DNA of 31,340 bases. Origin: Cyanobacteria bacterium UBA1221. GTDB lineage: Bacteria; Cyanobacteriota; Vampirovibrionia; Gastranaerophilales; Gastranaerophilaceae. Below are positions 1-7,925 of the stretch, in pieces. The notes under the pieces were generated by a model, which saw only the letters and a program-made list of their open reading frames with translations, had not been told where the DNA came from and ran no database searches. The position numbers and the translations under genes are program-made. The stretch covers positions 41,249 through 72,588 of the forward strand of contig DBXD01000030.1 in assembly GCA_002309425.1 (NCBI GenBank). The letters run 5' to 3'. Within the stretch, counting starts at the first letter, position 1, and each line of letters starts with the position of its first letter.

Positions 1-67
<67 letters not shown>

Positions 68-76
68 TTTACCAAA

Positions 77-100
77 GGACTACGAAAGTAGTCTTTTTTT
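77..100 (+). terminator. Rho-independent terminator of the tRNA transcript
   Basis: Stem GACTAC (78-83), GAAA tetraloop (84-87), stem GTAGTC (88-93), then seven T. The preceding A/G bases can extend the stem by pairing with the first T residues. It sits ten bases after the CCA end. Confidence 0.9.
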
Positions 101-152
101 ATACTACTTTTATGATGTTTGTGCAAATTTTGCACTCTACCGACTTGAATTG

Positions 153-530
153 CTATTCAATATAGTTTAAAAGATTCGTTATTGCTTCATTACTGCTTAT
201 AGCAATCCAATCCGAAGAACTAGCCCTTGCTGACATCCATTCCTCTGTTTTATAAGGAGGTCGTAATCCCAGTGCGGACTTTAGTTTTTCCCAAAAACTC
301 AGGTTTGGTTGTTTTGCTGTTATTTTGATAAATTCCTTTTTAAACAGTATCGGGATATAAGCAGCCGGTTCGATTACGACATCAACATCTCTTGCCATGT
401 TTTCTATACTGGGCAGTGCTTTTCTAATATCGCCGGCAACATTTCTCCCAAGGCACCGTTCAATACGTGGTATATCTGCATATACAGCCATCCCGAAGTT
501 TGGATTGTTGTTTACCTTTTGCACTTGCAT
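153..530 (-). CDS. unknown 125-aa protein with N-terminal NPNFG motif
   Basis: I do not recognise this protein. The reading frame is open up to 590, but I place the start at the ATG at 530. It has an AAGGAG site seven bases upstream, and a near-consensus promoter (562-590) overlaps the longer frame. The resulting protein begins MQVQKVNNNPNFGMAV: an N/Q-rich stretch followed by F-G at residues 12-13. It has no signal peptide or membrane segment. A mixed alpha/beta region with several Lys and Trp residues follows. The F-G element resembles the F-T-G near the N-terminus of the two membrane proteins at 24275-27963. It is transcribed alone. Function unknown. Confidence 0.75.
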   Translation of the reverse strand: MQVQKVNNNPNFGMAVYADIPRIERCLGRNVAGDIRKALPSIENMARDVDVVIEPAAYIPILFKKEFIKITAKQPNLSFWEKLKSALGLRPPYKTEEWMSARASSSDWIAISSNEAITNLLNYIE

Positions 531-561
531 TATATTACTCCTTAAAATTTTATATGCGACA

Positions 562-590
562 GTTATACGAAAAATACGCCCTTTTGTCAA
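562..590 (-). promoter_or_regulatory. sigma70-type promoter for the 125-aa gene
   Basis: On the minus strand: -35 TTGACA (590-585), 17-base spacer, -10 TATAAC (567-562). The predicted transcript start is near 555, leaving a leader of about 25 bases that holds the AAGGAG site. This supports translation from 530 rather than 590. Confidence 0.75.
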
Positions 591-707
591 TATTAATGTA
601 TTACAAAACCTGTAGAATTAACCTTTTTTTATACCAAAAATTTGCAAATGGTTTCAACCCGAACGTTATTTTACGGTCACTTTTAAGAATTCTGTGTATG
701 CAGCCTG

Positions 708-1691
708 TTAATTCCTGTAACCGATGCCTGCTCTGTATCCGGATATTGTATATAATATCGGAAGTGCAGGTTCTATCCATTTTAACCCTGATAATAATGA
801 TACCGTTGCTATATCGTCAGTATGCAGCCCAATGTCCAATACTTCAGGTGTTCTTTCTTTTAGTTTAACATTAGCTTTTTTGCTGCTGCACAAAGGGTCA
901 ATAATTTTGTCACCGATAAAATTAGCTATTTTGCTGCCGCCTATAATACCTGTTGCGACAATTCCCGCACACATACCCAATGCCCTTGCCGCTTTTGACC
1001 TGATACCTGCTTTTTCAAGCAATCCTAACGCAATTCCTGCTCCGACATTACACATAAAAATATTTGCAAGGTACTGGTATGAGCCTTCTTTTATTTTATC
1101 GGGCACTTTTTCTTTCCATCGCTTTTTATCCGTAACCATGTCCGCTGCAATCCCGCCGACAATCCCCCCGACAACGGGAACCGCCCCGTATACGGAAAGA
1201 TATCCTATTTCTGAAAAAATATCTTTAGCGCTTATATTTTGAGGTGAAGGAATAAGTTTTTCCAGAAACTCTTTTCCGCTTTTTTTTCTGCTTATATCTT
1301 CAAACAGAGTTCTTATTTCTCCGAATTTAAGTATTTTATCTTTGCTTTTTCTTAAAATATTTTTTGTAGTTCTGCTGACATATGAAGTTTTTACAAAGGT
1401 ATCTGTTATAAGGCTGTTATATTCTTTGATTTTATTCAAATCAGGCGGCAGCGGACGTTTGGCGATGGCAGATGCAATATGCGGTGCCGCCAAAGCCGAG
1501 CCGATTGTTACGCCCAGAGTGAGCCCTGTTTTCAATGCCCGTTTGCTTCTTTCACTTTTAGGTTGTTTGGTACTGTCTATTGCTGTATATACAGCCCCGC
1601 CTCCCGCCAAAACGACAGGAATAATTTTTTGAAATTTTGATACTAATATCGGCTGGTCTAAAAATTTCCCCAAGACTTGCAGGTTATTCAT
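708..1691 (-). CDS. unknown glycine-rich membrane protein
   Basis: 327 residues, not recognised. Several Gly/Ala-rich hydrophobic segments are visible: about residues 23-38, 55-75, 165-188, 212-226 and 238-256, plus a weaker one near the C-terminus. A basic stretch rich in Lys/Arg/Ser lies between the second and third. The small-residue patterns (GGIVGGIAA, GAGIALGLL) suggest tightly packed helices in the inner membrane. The ATG lies five bases after the stop of the upstream metalloregulator gene and has no strong ribosome site of its own, so translation is probably coupled. Being in that operon, it may be controlled by the metalloregulator. A metal-related role is inference only; I see no His/Asp-rich transport motif. 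The 177 bases between this stop and the start at 530 hold only the promoter of the 125-aa gene. Confidence 0.7.
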   Translation of the reverse strand: MNNLQVLGKFLDQPILVSKFQKIIPVVLAGGGAVYTAIDSTKQPKSERSKRALKTGLTLGVTIGSALAAPHIASAIAKRPLPPDLNKIKEYNSLITDTFVKTSYVSRTTKNILRKSKDKILKFGEIRTLFEDISRKKSGKEFLEKLIPSPQNISAKDIFSEIGYLSVYGAVPVVGGIVGGIAADMVTDKKRWKEKVPDKIKEGSYQYLANIFMCNVGAGIALGLLEKAGIRSKAARALGMCAGIVATGIIGGSKIANFIGDKIIDPLCSSKKANVKLKERTPEVLDIGLHTDDIATVSLLSGLKWIEPALPILYTISGYRAGIGYRN

Positions 1692-1696
1692 TGGCT

Positions 1697-2122
1697 TTAT
1701 TTGTCCATATACTCTTTCTTAAACTCATTTATGAACTCATTATTTTTACTGCAATATTTCTGAAAGGCGGATAATCTGTTTAACAATTTGTTGCTGATAA
1801 CATGCTCAATCTTGCAGGCATTTTTTTCTGCTTCATTTTTATCCAGGCCTAAAGTCTTTTCAAAAAAAGCCGTAAAGGTTTTGTGTTTTTTTATTACCTC
1901 TTTTGCAAGTTTTAGGCCTTCCGGGGTAATTGTTATTCCTTTGTGTCCTTCATATATTATAAGTTTTTTTTCGGCTAATTTGAACAATGCTTCCGAAACT
2001 GATGCTCTTGAAATGTTTAATCGTTTTGCAATTTCTACAGCCTTCACTGCGTCGCATGTTTCAAGCAAATTGCAAATTATTTCTAGATAATCTTCTAAGC
2101 TTGCACTTAAATAATCATTCAT
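1697..2122 (-). CDS. DtxR/MntR-family metal-dependent transcriptional repressor
   Basis: 141 residues. A winged helix-turn-helix spans residues about 8-70, with recognition helix SRASVSEALFKLAEKKLI (38-55). The dimerisation/metal domain follows (72-125). Family alignment places metal ligands at D11, E14, H80, C103, E106 and H107. The set is mixed: D11 is at the position of Asp8 in MntR (manganese type), while C103 in C-K-I-E-H is at the position of Cys102 in DtxR (iron type). The C-terminal SH3-like domain of DtxR/IdeR is absent, as in MntR. The regulator binds DNA when loaded with divalent metal. It heads a two-gene operon with the membrane protein at 708-1691. A DtxR-like box lies in its own promoter, so autorepression is likely. 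Fe(II) versus Mn(II) cannot be decided from sequence. Confidence 0.88.
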   Translation of the reverse strand: MNDYLSASLEDYLEIICNLLETCDAVKAVEIAKRLNISRASVSEALFKLAEKKLIIYEGHKGITITPEGLKLAKEVIKKHKTFTAFFEKTLGLDKNEAEKNACKIEHVISNKLLNRLSAFQKYCSKNNEFINEFKKEYMDK

Positions 2123-2142
2123 AAAATTTCTCTTAACAAAAT

Positions 2143-2182
2143 AATTGTAAGCCTAACCTAACAATTTGTCAAGTATGCCTAA
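2143..2182 (-). promoter_or_regulatory. promoter with embedded DtxR-like operator
   Basis: Minus strand: -35 TTGACA (2172-2167), 17-base spacer, -10 TACAAT (2149-2144). The spacer and -10 carry TTAGGTTAGGCTTAC (2161-2147), which matches 14 of 19 positions of the DtxR/IdeR consensus TTAGGTTAGSCTAACCTAA. On the plus strand, GTAAGCCTAA (2147-2156) recurs as GTATGCCTAA (2173-2182), 26 bases apart and flanking the -35. A metal-loaded regulator bound here would block RNA polymerase. Confidence 0.75.
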
Positions 2183-2422
2183 CAAAATAATGTTTTAATA
2201 CGACAAATATTCATTTTTTTTCGGTAAAACCCTTGTGTGTACTAAGTATAAGGGTGATATCTGATAAAATTTTCGGTTATGAAATTCTTTGGATTTTGCA
2301 CTCTTATTGATAAGATAAAGATTTTTGAGTTTGTAAATAACTGTTATTTGTATTTTTTTTAGTTGTAAATCCTCAAAAATGTAATTAAAACTTTTATCTA
2401 CACCCTTTGATATATTTATATC

Positions 2423-2573
2423 TTTACAATATTTACAAAATCCGAAAAATCAGTATAATATAAATGTGAAGAAATGTAAGAATTCGATGAATAAAGGCAA
2501 AAACGATTTTTTACATGTTTTACATTAACAAAAATCAAAGCGCAAAGAGGTTTCATTTGTAAAGAATTGTAAT
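2423..2573. promoter_or_regulatory. four paired TTTACA direct-repeat sites upstream of the adhesin
   Basis: Four sites, each with two TTTACA-type hexamers one helical turn apart: TTTACA at 2423 and 2432 (plus strand, period 9); TGTGAA/TGTAAG at 2465 and 2475 (minus orientation, period 10); TTTACA at 2510 and 2519 (plus, period 9); TGTAAA/TGTAAT at 2558 and 2568 (minus, period 10). Centres lie 42-49 bases apart and orientation alternates. The period-10 sites resemble the cyanobacterial HLR1 element. Binding by an OmpR-family regulator is inference. The rest of the 2183-2743 region is AT-rich without an evident gene. Confidence 0.5.
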
Positions 2574-2623
2574 TTTTTTGCGAAAATATGGAAATTTTCC
2601 CGACGTCATGGTTTTTTATATAG

Positions 2624-2640
2624 TATAATATATATATAAT
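2624..2640 (+). promoter_or_regulatory. candidate -10 elements for the adhesin gene
   Basis: TATAAT occurs at 2624-2629 and again at 2635-2640 within a TA-rich stretch. Neither has a good -35 at 16-18 bases, which would fit an activator-dependent promoter using the upstream repeats. The leader (about 100 bases) contains a perfect hairpin CAAATAT-AGTGAG-ATATTTG at 2668-2687. Confidence 0.4.
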
Positions 2641-2743
2641 GTATATATGAGAAACCGGAGGTCAACCCAAATATAGTGAGATATTTGAGTGTGCGATAAA
2701 AGTGAGATGAATAGATATAAAAATCTAGAAAGGAGAATATTAC

Positions 2744-5083
2744 ATGAGTAAGAAACTGATTATTGTGGCTCTTGCTGTTGCCATATCGGCAGGACTCGCA
2801 CAAGCAGCTGATGTTACCAACATTACGGGCGTAACGGGTGTTAATGGTGTATACAACATTTCACCTGAGCACCAGTTTGGAACTGCCGCTTACAGAAAGT
2901 ACAACAACTTTGATTTGGCAAAAGACGATATTGCAAATTTGCAATTTGATTCTATGCAGGGACATTCAAAGCCTGTTAATGCGTTCATCAACCTGGTTGG
3001 CTCAAATGGTGTAAATATTAACGGTATAGTTAATTCAACAAGGAATGGCAGTTACTTTGGCGGACATGCGATTTTTATTACCCCGGGTAAATTTACTCTG
3101 GGATCTAACGGAGTTCTAAATGTTGGGCAGTTGTCTGTCGGTACACCTACACAAAGTGTTTACAACAACATGGTAAATGGTTATGGTGACCACGATTTTG
3201 ACTATTATACAAATATCGGAAGTAAAGTATCAAAACTTGCACAAAACTCTAATGGTACTGCTGGTGCCGCAGATATTGATTTGCAAGGCTATATCTTTAC
3301 TCAATCCGGTGTTCAAATGACAGGAAAAGATGTTGCTCTCGGCACAGGGATAGTTAACGGTTTGAAAAATCCGGGGCTTATCTCAACTTCTGATCAGGCC
3401 GGTGATTTGTTTGCTCTGTTGGTTAATACTGATGGTACCGCTACTATTAATCCGGCACACAGTGATTATTTTAATTTCTTGAATCCTACCAGAGTTTTAA
3501 TTAAATCCGAAAACGGTATGGTTGCTAATGCTGCGACCATTACTAATCCTGGTGATGTTTATTTAACAAACCATGGTACTAATGGTATGACTGTTACAGG
3601 CAGATACGCAAGTGATAGCGGTTTAGTAAGGATGTACAATACAAAAGGTGATTTGAAGCTTACTACTACGTCGGCAAGAAACAGTCACATTGACGGTAAG
3701 AGTATCGTTCTTAAAAACAGCGGAGCAAACTTAAGTGTAAATGAGTTTAATGAGCTTAACGGTACCGATATTCAGATAGGTAATTTGGGTACGGGTGCGC
3801 TGACCTTCTCCGGTCAAGCAACGGCTTCAAATTCATTGGCCGTCAAGAATACAAACGGTTCCGGATTAACAATGGACGGTTCGCTTACTACTACCGCCGG
3901 AGCATTGGCACTTAATAACCAGAAAGGCGCAATGCTTGTTGACGGTAATGTTACGGCTGCCGGTGGTAATGTTGGTATAATAAATGAAGGTACCGGTTTA
4001 ACTATTACCAAGAATTCTACCGTTACTCATACCGGAAGAGGTAATATGGATATTTACAACAAGGGTAACAATGGTTTAACTATTGTTGGTGATGTTAATA
4101 ATAACGGAAACCTAAGAGTAATGACTGATGCAGGTAAATTATCCTTAGCTACGGATTCATCAGGTGAATACGCTGCAGATATAACAAATACTAACGGTGA
4201 CGTTAAAATTGTTTCAAGAGGTACTTCTACCGGATTGTTCCAAACAAGCCGTTCAACTGTTCAAAATACTGCTGGTAACATTTCTATCAGAAATAAAGGT
4301 ACCGGTGTTGCATCTGGTACAAGAGGTCTTGACCTCCAAGGTACGGTTAAAACAGTTACCTCCGGTGTTACTGCTATAAATAACCAGAGTGGCAATATGT
4401 ATGTCGGCGGAAACGTTACCTCTGCAGGCAATATGGGTATTATTAACAGAGCCGGTGGCGGAGAAATGGAAGTTGCTTCTGCTGCCAATATTAAAGGCGG
4501 TAATATAAACGTTAAAAACTTTGGTACGGATGATATGACTGTAAACGGTACAATTGAACATACAGGCAGAGTTAACGTACTTGCTAACACAAATAAATTG
4601 AACCTTGGCGGTGCTGTTCATAATAATAGCGGTTCCTTAGGTGCTAATGGTGGCTTCTATGCTGCAGCAAGGGCTAACGGTAAAGGCGTTAATGTAACAT
4701 CAGGCTTTAACGGTGACGGTACCGGTGAATACTTAATCAGAAATATTACCGGAAGCGAAGGTCTAACCTATGCTGGTAAAATTAATACTACCGGTAACAG
4801 ACAAGTTGCTGTTGTTAACCGCAAAGGCGATATGACCTTTAGTGACCGCAGTGAAGTTACTTCAACCGGTGGACAGGTTGTTATATCAAGTAAAGGTGAC
4901 AATGGTAAGTTGACTATTACTAATGGTGCAACAATATCTAGTGGCAGCGGTACAAGAGGTATCTTGTATGTTGAACCAGCATCAACAGGACATGCAGGTC
5001 AGCTTGACCCGTCAATCGGTACAAGCGCAACCATTCATCGCATGGATGGTCACGGTAAATTGTTAGGTCGTAACTGGGATTAA
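2744..5083 (+). CDS. secreted filamentous-haemagglutinin-like beta-helix adhesin
   Basis: 779 residues; ATG preceded by AAAGGAG at eight bases. A clear signal peptide (KK, hydrophobic 5-18, cleavage near AQA/AD at 21-22) sends it through Sec. Residues about 30-140 look like a TPS/haemagglutination-activity domain: VNAFINLVGSNGVNINGIVN (78-97), then AIFITPGKFTLGSNGVLNVG (109-128) and LSVGTPT. The rest, most clearly about 340-740, is built from coils of 22-25 residues of the pattern N-[IV]-x-[IV]-x-N-x-G-x-x-x-[LM]-T-[IV]-x-G-x-[VI], typical of a right-handed beta-solenoid. The FITPG segment recalls LktA-type FxxPxG adhesins (inference). There is no C-terminal anchor, LPxTG or autotransporter barrel. 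A TpsB exporter would be expected, but none is in the window. It is probably an exported surface adhesin, flanked by its own regulatory region and terminator. Confidence 0.85.
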   Translation: MSKKLIIVALAVAISAGLAQAADVTNITGVTGVNGVYNISPEHQFGTAAYRKYNNFDLAKDDIANLQFDSMQGHSKPVNAFINLVGSNGVNINGIVNSTRNGSYFGGHAIFITPGKFTLGSNGVLNVGQLSVGTPTQSVYNNMVNGYGDHDFDYYTNIGSKVSKLAQNSNGTAGAADIDLQGYIFTQSGVQMTGKDVALGTGIVNGLKNPGLISTSDQAGDLFALLVNTDGTATINPAHSDYFNFLNPTRVLIKSENGMVANAATITNPGDVYLTNHGTNGMTVTGRYASDSGLVRMYNTKGDLKLTTTSARNSHIDGKSIVLKNSGANLSVNEFNELNGTDIQIGNLGTGALTFSGQATASNSLAVKNTNGSGLTMDGSLTTTAGALALNNQKGAMLVDGNVTAAGGNVGIINEGTGLTITKNSTVTHTGRGNMDIYNKGNNGLTIVGDVNNNGNLRVMTDAGKLSLATDSSGEYAADITNTNGDVKIVSRGTSTGLFQTSRSTVQNTAGNISIRNKGTGVASGTRGLDLQGTVKTVTSGVTAINNQSGNMYVGGNVTSAGNMGIINRAGGGEMEVASAANIKGGNINVKNFGTDDMTVNGTIEHTGRVNVLANTNKLNLGGAVHNNSGSLGANGGFYAAARANGKGVNVTSGFNGDGTGEYLIRNITGSEGLTYAGKINTTGNRQVAVVNRKGDMTFSDRSEVTSTGGQVVISSKGDNGKLTITNGATISSGSGTRGILYVEPASTGHAGQLDPSIGTSATIHRMDGHGKLLGRNWD

Positions 5084-5106
5084 TAATTAACCGATGATAG
5101 ATAAAG

Positions 5107-5138
5107 AACAGACTCCCTCACAAGGGGGTCTGTTTTTT
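5107..5138 (+). terminator. Rho-independent terminator of the adhesin gene
   Basis: An 11-bp stem AACAGACTCCC (5107-5117) / GGGGGTCTGTT (5124-5134) with one G:T pair, loop TCACAA, then a T tract to 5138. It separates the adhesin from the LicD operon. Confidence 0.93.
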
Positions 5139-5153
5139 GTTATATTTTCTTTC

Positions 5154-5188
5154 TTGTAATTTACAAATCAATACCTTTATAATATAAT
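5154..5188 (+). promoter_or_regulatory. promoter of the LicD/phosphopolyol operon, with palindrome
   Basis: -35 TTGTAA (5154-5159), 18-base spacer, -10 TATAAT (5178-5183); a second TATAAT is at 5183-5188. The -35 is part of a perfect palindrome TTGTAA-T-TTACAA (5154-5166), a plausible operator. Predicted transcript start is near 5190-5195. Confidence 0.65.
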
Positions 5189-5216
5189 TTTGGTGTCATG
5201 TAACGAGGATATTTCA

Positions 5217-6158
5217 TTGGGATTAAGTATTGTTGATAAACTTTTTTCGATTAAGGATTATGGTGAAACTCACCATATGTTGCGTTTGTTTGGCTTGAAA
5301 ATAAAATTTCCCAAAAGTGAATTCGCAAAGAAGAAGAAAGAAAACCCATACTATTATTATAAAAAGAATAATATTGATATAACAACAATACCGCCGGCAA
5401 CCGGACAAATCAGAGATATTCAGCTTGCCAATCTGGCATTGCTGAAAGAGCTGGATTATGTTTGTAAACAAAACAATATGAAATACTGGTTAGATTTTGG
5501 CTCATTGCTTGGTGCAGTCAGACACAAAGGTTTTATTCCCTGGGATGATGATATTGATGTTGGTATGCTGCGTGAAGATTATGACAAAATTATTGAAGTC
5601 TTTAAAAAATCCTCAAGGAATCCTGATATATACGCAGATTATGTAAATAGTGCAAAAAATAGTTGTCAGTATTATATTAAAGTTCTTCATAAAAAATGTC
5701 CGCATCTCTTTGTTGATATTTTTCCGTATGATTTTTACGGAAAATCTCTCACGAAAGAAGAACAGTACAAAAAAACTGCAGAGATTAAAAGATTACGGAA
5801 ACGTATGCAGTCGAAATGTATGGGTGCTGATGTAAGTCAAATAGCTGAAACAATCAAAACCTCAAGGAATAAAATATTACTGAATGAAACGGATAGTAAT
5901 TCAGATTTGGTTTGGGGTATAGATTTTAATCATGGATGGAAGAATTGGTTATATTCTTATGATATGATTTTCCCGCTAAAAACAATAAAATTTGAAAATG
6001 TTGAGATTCCGTGTATTAATAAAGTAGATGATTTTTTAACTGAGGTTTACGGAGATTATATGGCATATCCGAGAAAAATCGGCGTAGGTCACAGTATGTT
6101 TGCAGTCTTGAGTAATGAAGAAAAATTAGCTATAGAGGATTTAATAAAAGTATTATGA
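5217..6158 (+). CDS. LicD-family phosphotransferase (phosphopolyol/phosphocholine type)
   Basis: LicD enzymes transfer a phospho-alcohol from a CDP carrier to a surface glycan. The signature is intact: IRDIQLANLALLKELDYVC, then GSLLGAVRHKGFIPWDDDID at residues 95-114, with the metal-binding aspartates D110-D112 and D114. The C-terminal part has the usual IFPLKTIKFENVEIP and YGDYM elements. I choose the TTG at 5217 (313 aa): GAGGA lies seven bases upstream, no in-frame ATG is nearby, and the frame upstream of it (open from 5190) overlaps the promoter. It is the first gene of a four-gene operon and its stop overlaps the next start (ATGA). The donor is probably the CDP-glycerol or CDP-ribitol made by the next two genes, rather than CDP-choline, since no choline kinase/LicC pair is present. 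That substrate assignment is inference. Confidence 0.85.
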   Translation: MGLSIVDKLFSIKDYGETHHMLRLFGLKIKFPKSEFAKKKKENPYYYYKKNNIDITTIPPATGQIRDIQLANLALLKELDYVCKQNNMKYWLDFGSLLGAVRHKGFIPWDDDIDVGMLREDYDKIIEVFKKSSRNPDIYADYVNSAKNSCQYYIKVLHKKCPHLFVDIFPYDFYGKSLTKEEQYKKTAEIKRLRKRMQSKCMGADVSQIAETIKTSRNKILLNETDSNSDLVWGIDFNHGWKNWLYSYDMIFPLKTIKFENVEIPCINKVDDFLTEVYGDYMAYPRKIGVGHSMFAVLSNEEKLAIEDLIKVL

Positions 6159-6550
6159 AAAGAGTAATAACATACGGAACATATGATGTCTTACATTATG
6201 GACACATAAATCTTTTAAAAAGGGCAAAAGCTCTGGGTGACTATCTTATTGTTGCCTTATCAACGGACGAATTTAATGCAATAAAGCATAAGAAGTCATA
6301 TTATACTTACGAGCAGCGTAAAATGATATTGGAAGCATGCCGTTATGTAGATTTGGTAATACCGGAAAATAACTGGGAACAAAAAACGGAAGATGTCCGG
6401 AAATATCAGGCGGATATCTTTGTCATGGGTGATGATTGGAAAGGTAAATTTGACTTTTTGAAAGATTATTGTGAGGTTATTTATCTCCCGAGAACCCCTG
6501 ATGTTTCCAGCACTCAAACGAAAGAATATTTAAACTGTAGGAATTTATAA
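6155..6550 (+). CDS. tagD: glycerol-3-phosphate cytidylyltransferase
   Basis: 131 residues, the usual length for TagD/TarD. It makes CDP-glycerol from CTP and sn-glycerol-3-phosphate in the cytoplasm. Visible motifs: GTYDVLHYGHINLLKRAK at residues 8-25 with the CTP-binding HxGH (H14, H17), MGDDWKGKFDFL (91-102) and RTPDVSST (113-120), which corresponds to the RTxGISTT nucleotide loop. It starts inside the stop of the first licD gene (ATGA) and ends directly against the next ATG, so the genes are translationally coupled. In Gram-positive bacteria this enzyme feeds wall teichoic acid. Here no TagF/TarF-type polymerase is present, so the CDP-glycerol probably serves one of the two LicD proteins (inference). 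Confidence 0.92.
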   Translation: MKRVITYGTYDVLHYGHINLLKRAKALGDYLIVALSTDEFNAIKHKKSYYTYEQRKMILEACRYVDLVIPENNWEQKTEDVRKYQADIFVMGDDWKGKFDFLKDYCEVIYLPRTPDVSSTQTKEYLNCRNL

Positions 6551-7894
6551 ATGAAGAATTACGGAATAATTCTGGCTTCAGGAATAGGAAACAGGTATGG
6601 AAGCGATGTGCCGAAGCAATTCATAAAAATTGCCGGTAAGACTGTGTTTGAACATACTATTGAAATTTTTGAAAAATCAAAGGTAATTGATGAAATTATT
6701 GTTGTGATTACTCCTGAATACAGGCATTTTGCGGAAGAATTAATTGTTAAAAATAATTATAAAAAAATATCAAAGCTCTTAAATGGTGGAGAAACAAGAA
6801 AAGAGAGTTCATCGATTGGCGTTGCCTCCATAGCTGATGATGAAGCAAATGTTGTTATTCATGATTGTGCTAGACCATTTTTGTCTCAACGTATTATCAA
6901 TGATTGTATTAAAGCTTTGCAGAAATACAATGCTGTTGATGTCGCAATCCCGTCTGCCGATACCATTATTAAAGTAAAAGACAATGTTATTTGCAAGATT
7001 CCAAACCGTGAATTTTTGAGAAGGGGTCAAACCCCTCAATGTTTTAAGCTCTCCACAATAAGAAAAGCGCATGAACTTTCAAAAAATGATGTAAATTTTA
7101 CGGATGACTGCGGCCTTATAATAAAGTACGGTTTAGCTGATGTATATGTTGTTGAAGGTGAGGGGGAAAATATAAAAATAACTTATCCTGAAGATATTTA
7201 CATGGCAGACAGATTGTTTCAAATTCGTAGTGCAGAATGTCCTGAAGACGTTGATTTTGAAGACTTAGAAGATAAGGTAGTCGTTGTATTCGGTGGCACA
7301 AGCGGAATTGGAGAGTGTATTATCAATATTGCAAATGAGTATGGTGCAAAGACTTATTCTGCCTCGACGAGAACGGGTTGTGATATAAGATTTTTTGATG
7401 AGGTTAAAGAATATTTAAATAAGGTTTATTTGAAAGAAGGTAAAATAGATTATGTTGTAAACTCTGCAGGAGTTTTAAGGATGGGAAAACTATTGGACAG
7501 AGAAGTCGAAGATGTAAAAAATGACATTGAAATAAACTATTTGGGAGCAATAAATGTCTCAAAAGCGAGTATACCATACCTTTTAAAAACGCAGGGGGGC
7601 ATATTGCAATTTACATCAAGTTCCTATACAAGAGGTCGTGCTTTGTACTCAACTTACTCGTCAGCTAAGGCAGGAATTGTTAACCTCGTCCAGGCGTTGG
7701 CAGAGGAGTTGGCTCCTGACAAAATTAGAATAAATGTTATAAACCCTGAAAGATGTGCAACCCCTATGAGATTTAGGGCATTTGGTAAAGAACCTGAAAA
7801 TAGTTTATTGTCCCCGAAAAAAGCGGCGGAAGTTTCATTGAAAGTATTATTATCCGATTTGACAGGACAGGTTATTGATGTAAGACGCGGATGA
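6551..7894 (+). CDS. bifunctional ribitol-5-P cytidylyltransferase / ribulose-5-P reductase (Bcs1/Acs1-like)
   Basis: 447 residues, two fused domains. The N-terminal half is an IspD/TarI-type cytidylyltransferase: ILASGIGNRYGSDVPKQF (7-24), HDCARPF (104-110), TPQCF (161-165), TDDCG (184-188), and ITYPED. The C-terminal half, from about 240, is a short-chain dehydrogenase: GGTSGIG (248-254), NSAG (304-307), SSSY, and catalytic Y369-x3-K373. This architecture matches the Haemophilus Bcs1/Acs1 enzymes, which reduce ribulose-5-phosphate to ribitol-5-phosphate and activate it to CDP-ribitol. Human ISPD/CRPPA also has an IspD-like half followed by an SDR-like half. It is unlikely to be the isoprenoid enzyme IspD, because of the fusion and the LicD/TagD neighbours. 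AGGAA lies eight bases before the ATG, and the gene abuts tagD. Confidence 0.88.
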   Translation: MKNYGIILASGIGNRYGSDVPKQFIKIAGKTVFEHTIEIFEKSKVIDEIIVVITPEYRHFAEELIVKNNYKKISKLLNGGETRKESSSIGVASIADDEANVVIHDCARPFLSQRIINDCIKALQKYNAVDVAIPSADTIIKVKDNVICKIPNREFLRRGQTPQCFKLSTIRKAHELSKNDVNFTDDCGLIIKYGLADVYVVEGEGENIKITYPEDIYMADRLFQIRSAECPEDVDFEDLEDKVVVVFGGTSGIGECIINIANEYGAKTYSASTRTGCDIRFFDEVKEYLNKVYLKEGKIDYVVNSAGVLRMGKLLDREVEDVKNDIEINYLGAINVSKASIPYLLKTQGGILQFTSSSYTRGRALYSTYSSAKAGIVNLVQALAEELAPDKIRINVINPERCATPMRFRAFGKEPENSLLSPKKAAEVSLKVLLSDLTGQVIDVRRG

Positions 7895-7925
7895 AAATTA
7901 TTAAAAGTGTGAGGAAAAATATAAA

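Noticed and set aside
724..1242. Plus-strand open frame opposite the glycine-rich membrane protein
   Set aside because: The minus-strand frame is longer, coupled to the metalloregulator gene and has sensible hydrophobic segments; the plus frame is its Pro/Ser-rich shadow.
2240..2266. ACCCTT...AAGGGT inverted repeat as a terminator
   Set aside because: The stem is six bases with a 15-base loop and no T tract, and no gene ends there.
2616..2650. TA dinucleotide run as a microsatellite of interest
   Set aside because: It is short, imperfect and explained by overlapping -10-like elements in an AT-rich promoter region.
4253..4621. Open frames antisense to the adhesin gene (also 3814-4011)
   Set aside because: They are by-products of the repetitive Asn/Gly/Thr-rich codons on the other strand; no ribosome site, promoter or protein motif.
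2744..5083. S-layer protein or autotransporter reading of the adhesin
   Set aside because: No SLH domain and no C-terminal beta-barrel; the haemagglutination-like N-terminal domain and solenoid coils fit a TPS-type protein better.
6551..7270. IspD of the MEP isoprenoid pathway
   Set aside because: The fused reductase domain and the LicD/TagD neighbours point to CDP-ribitol synthesis; no ispF is adjacent.
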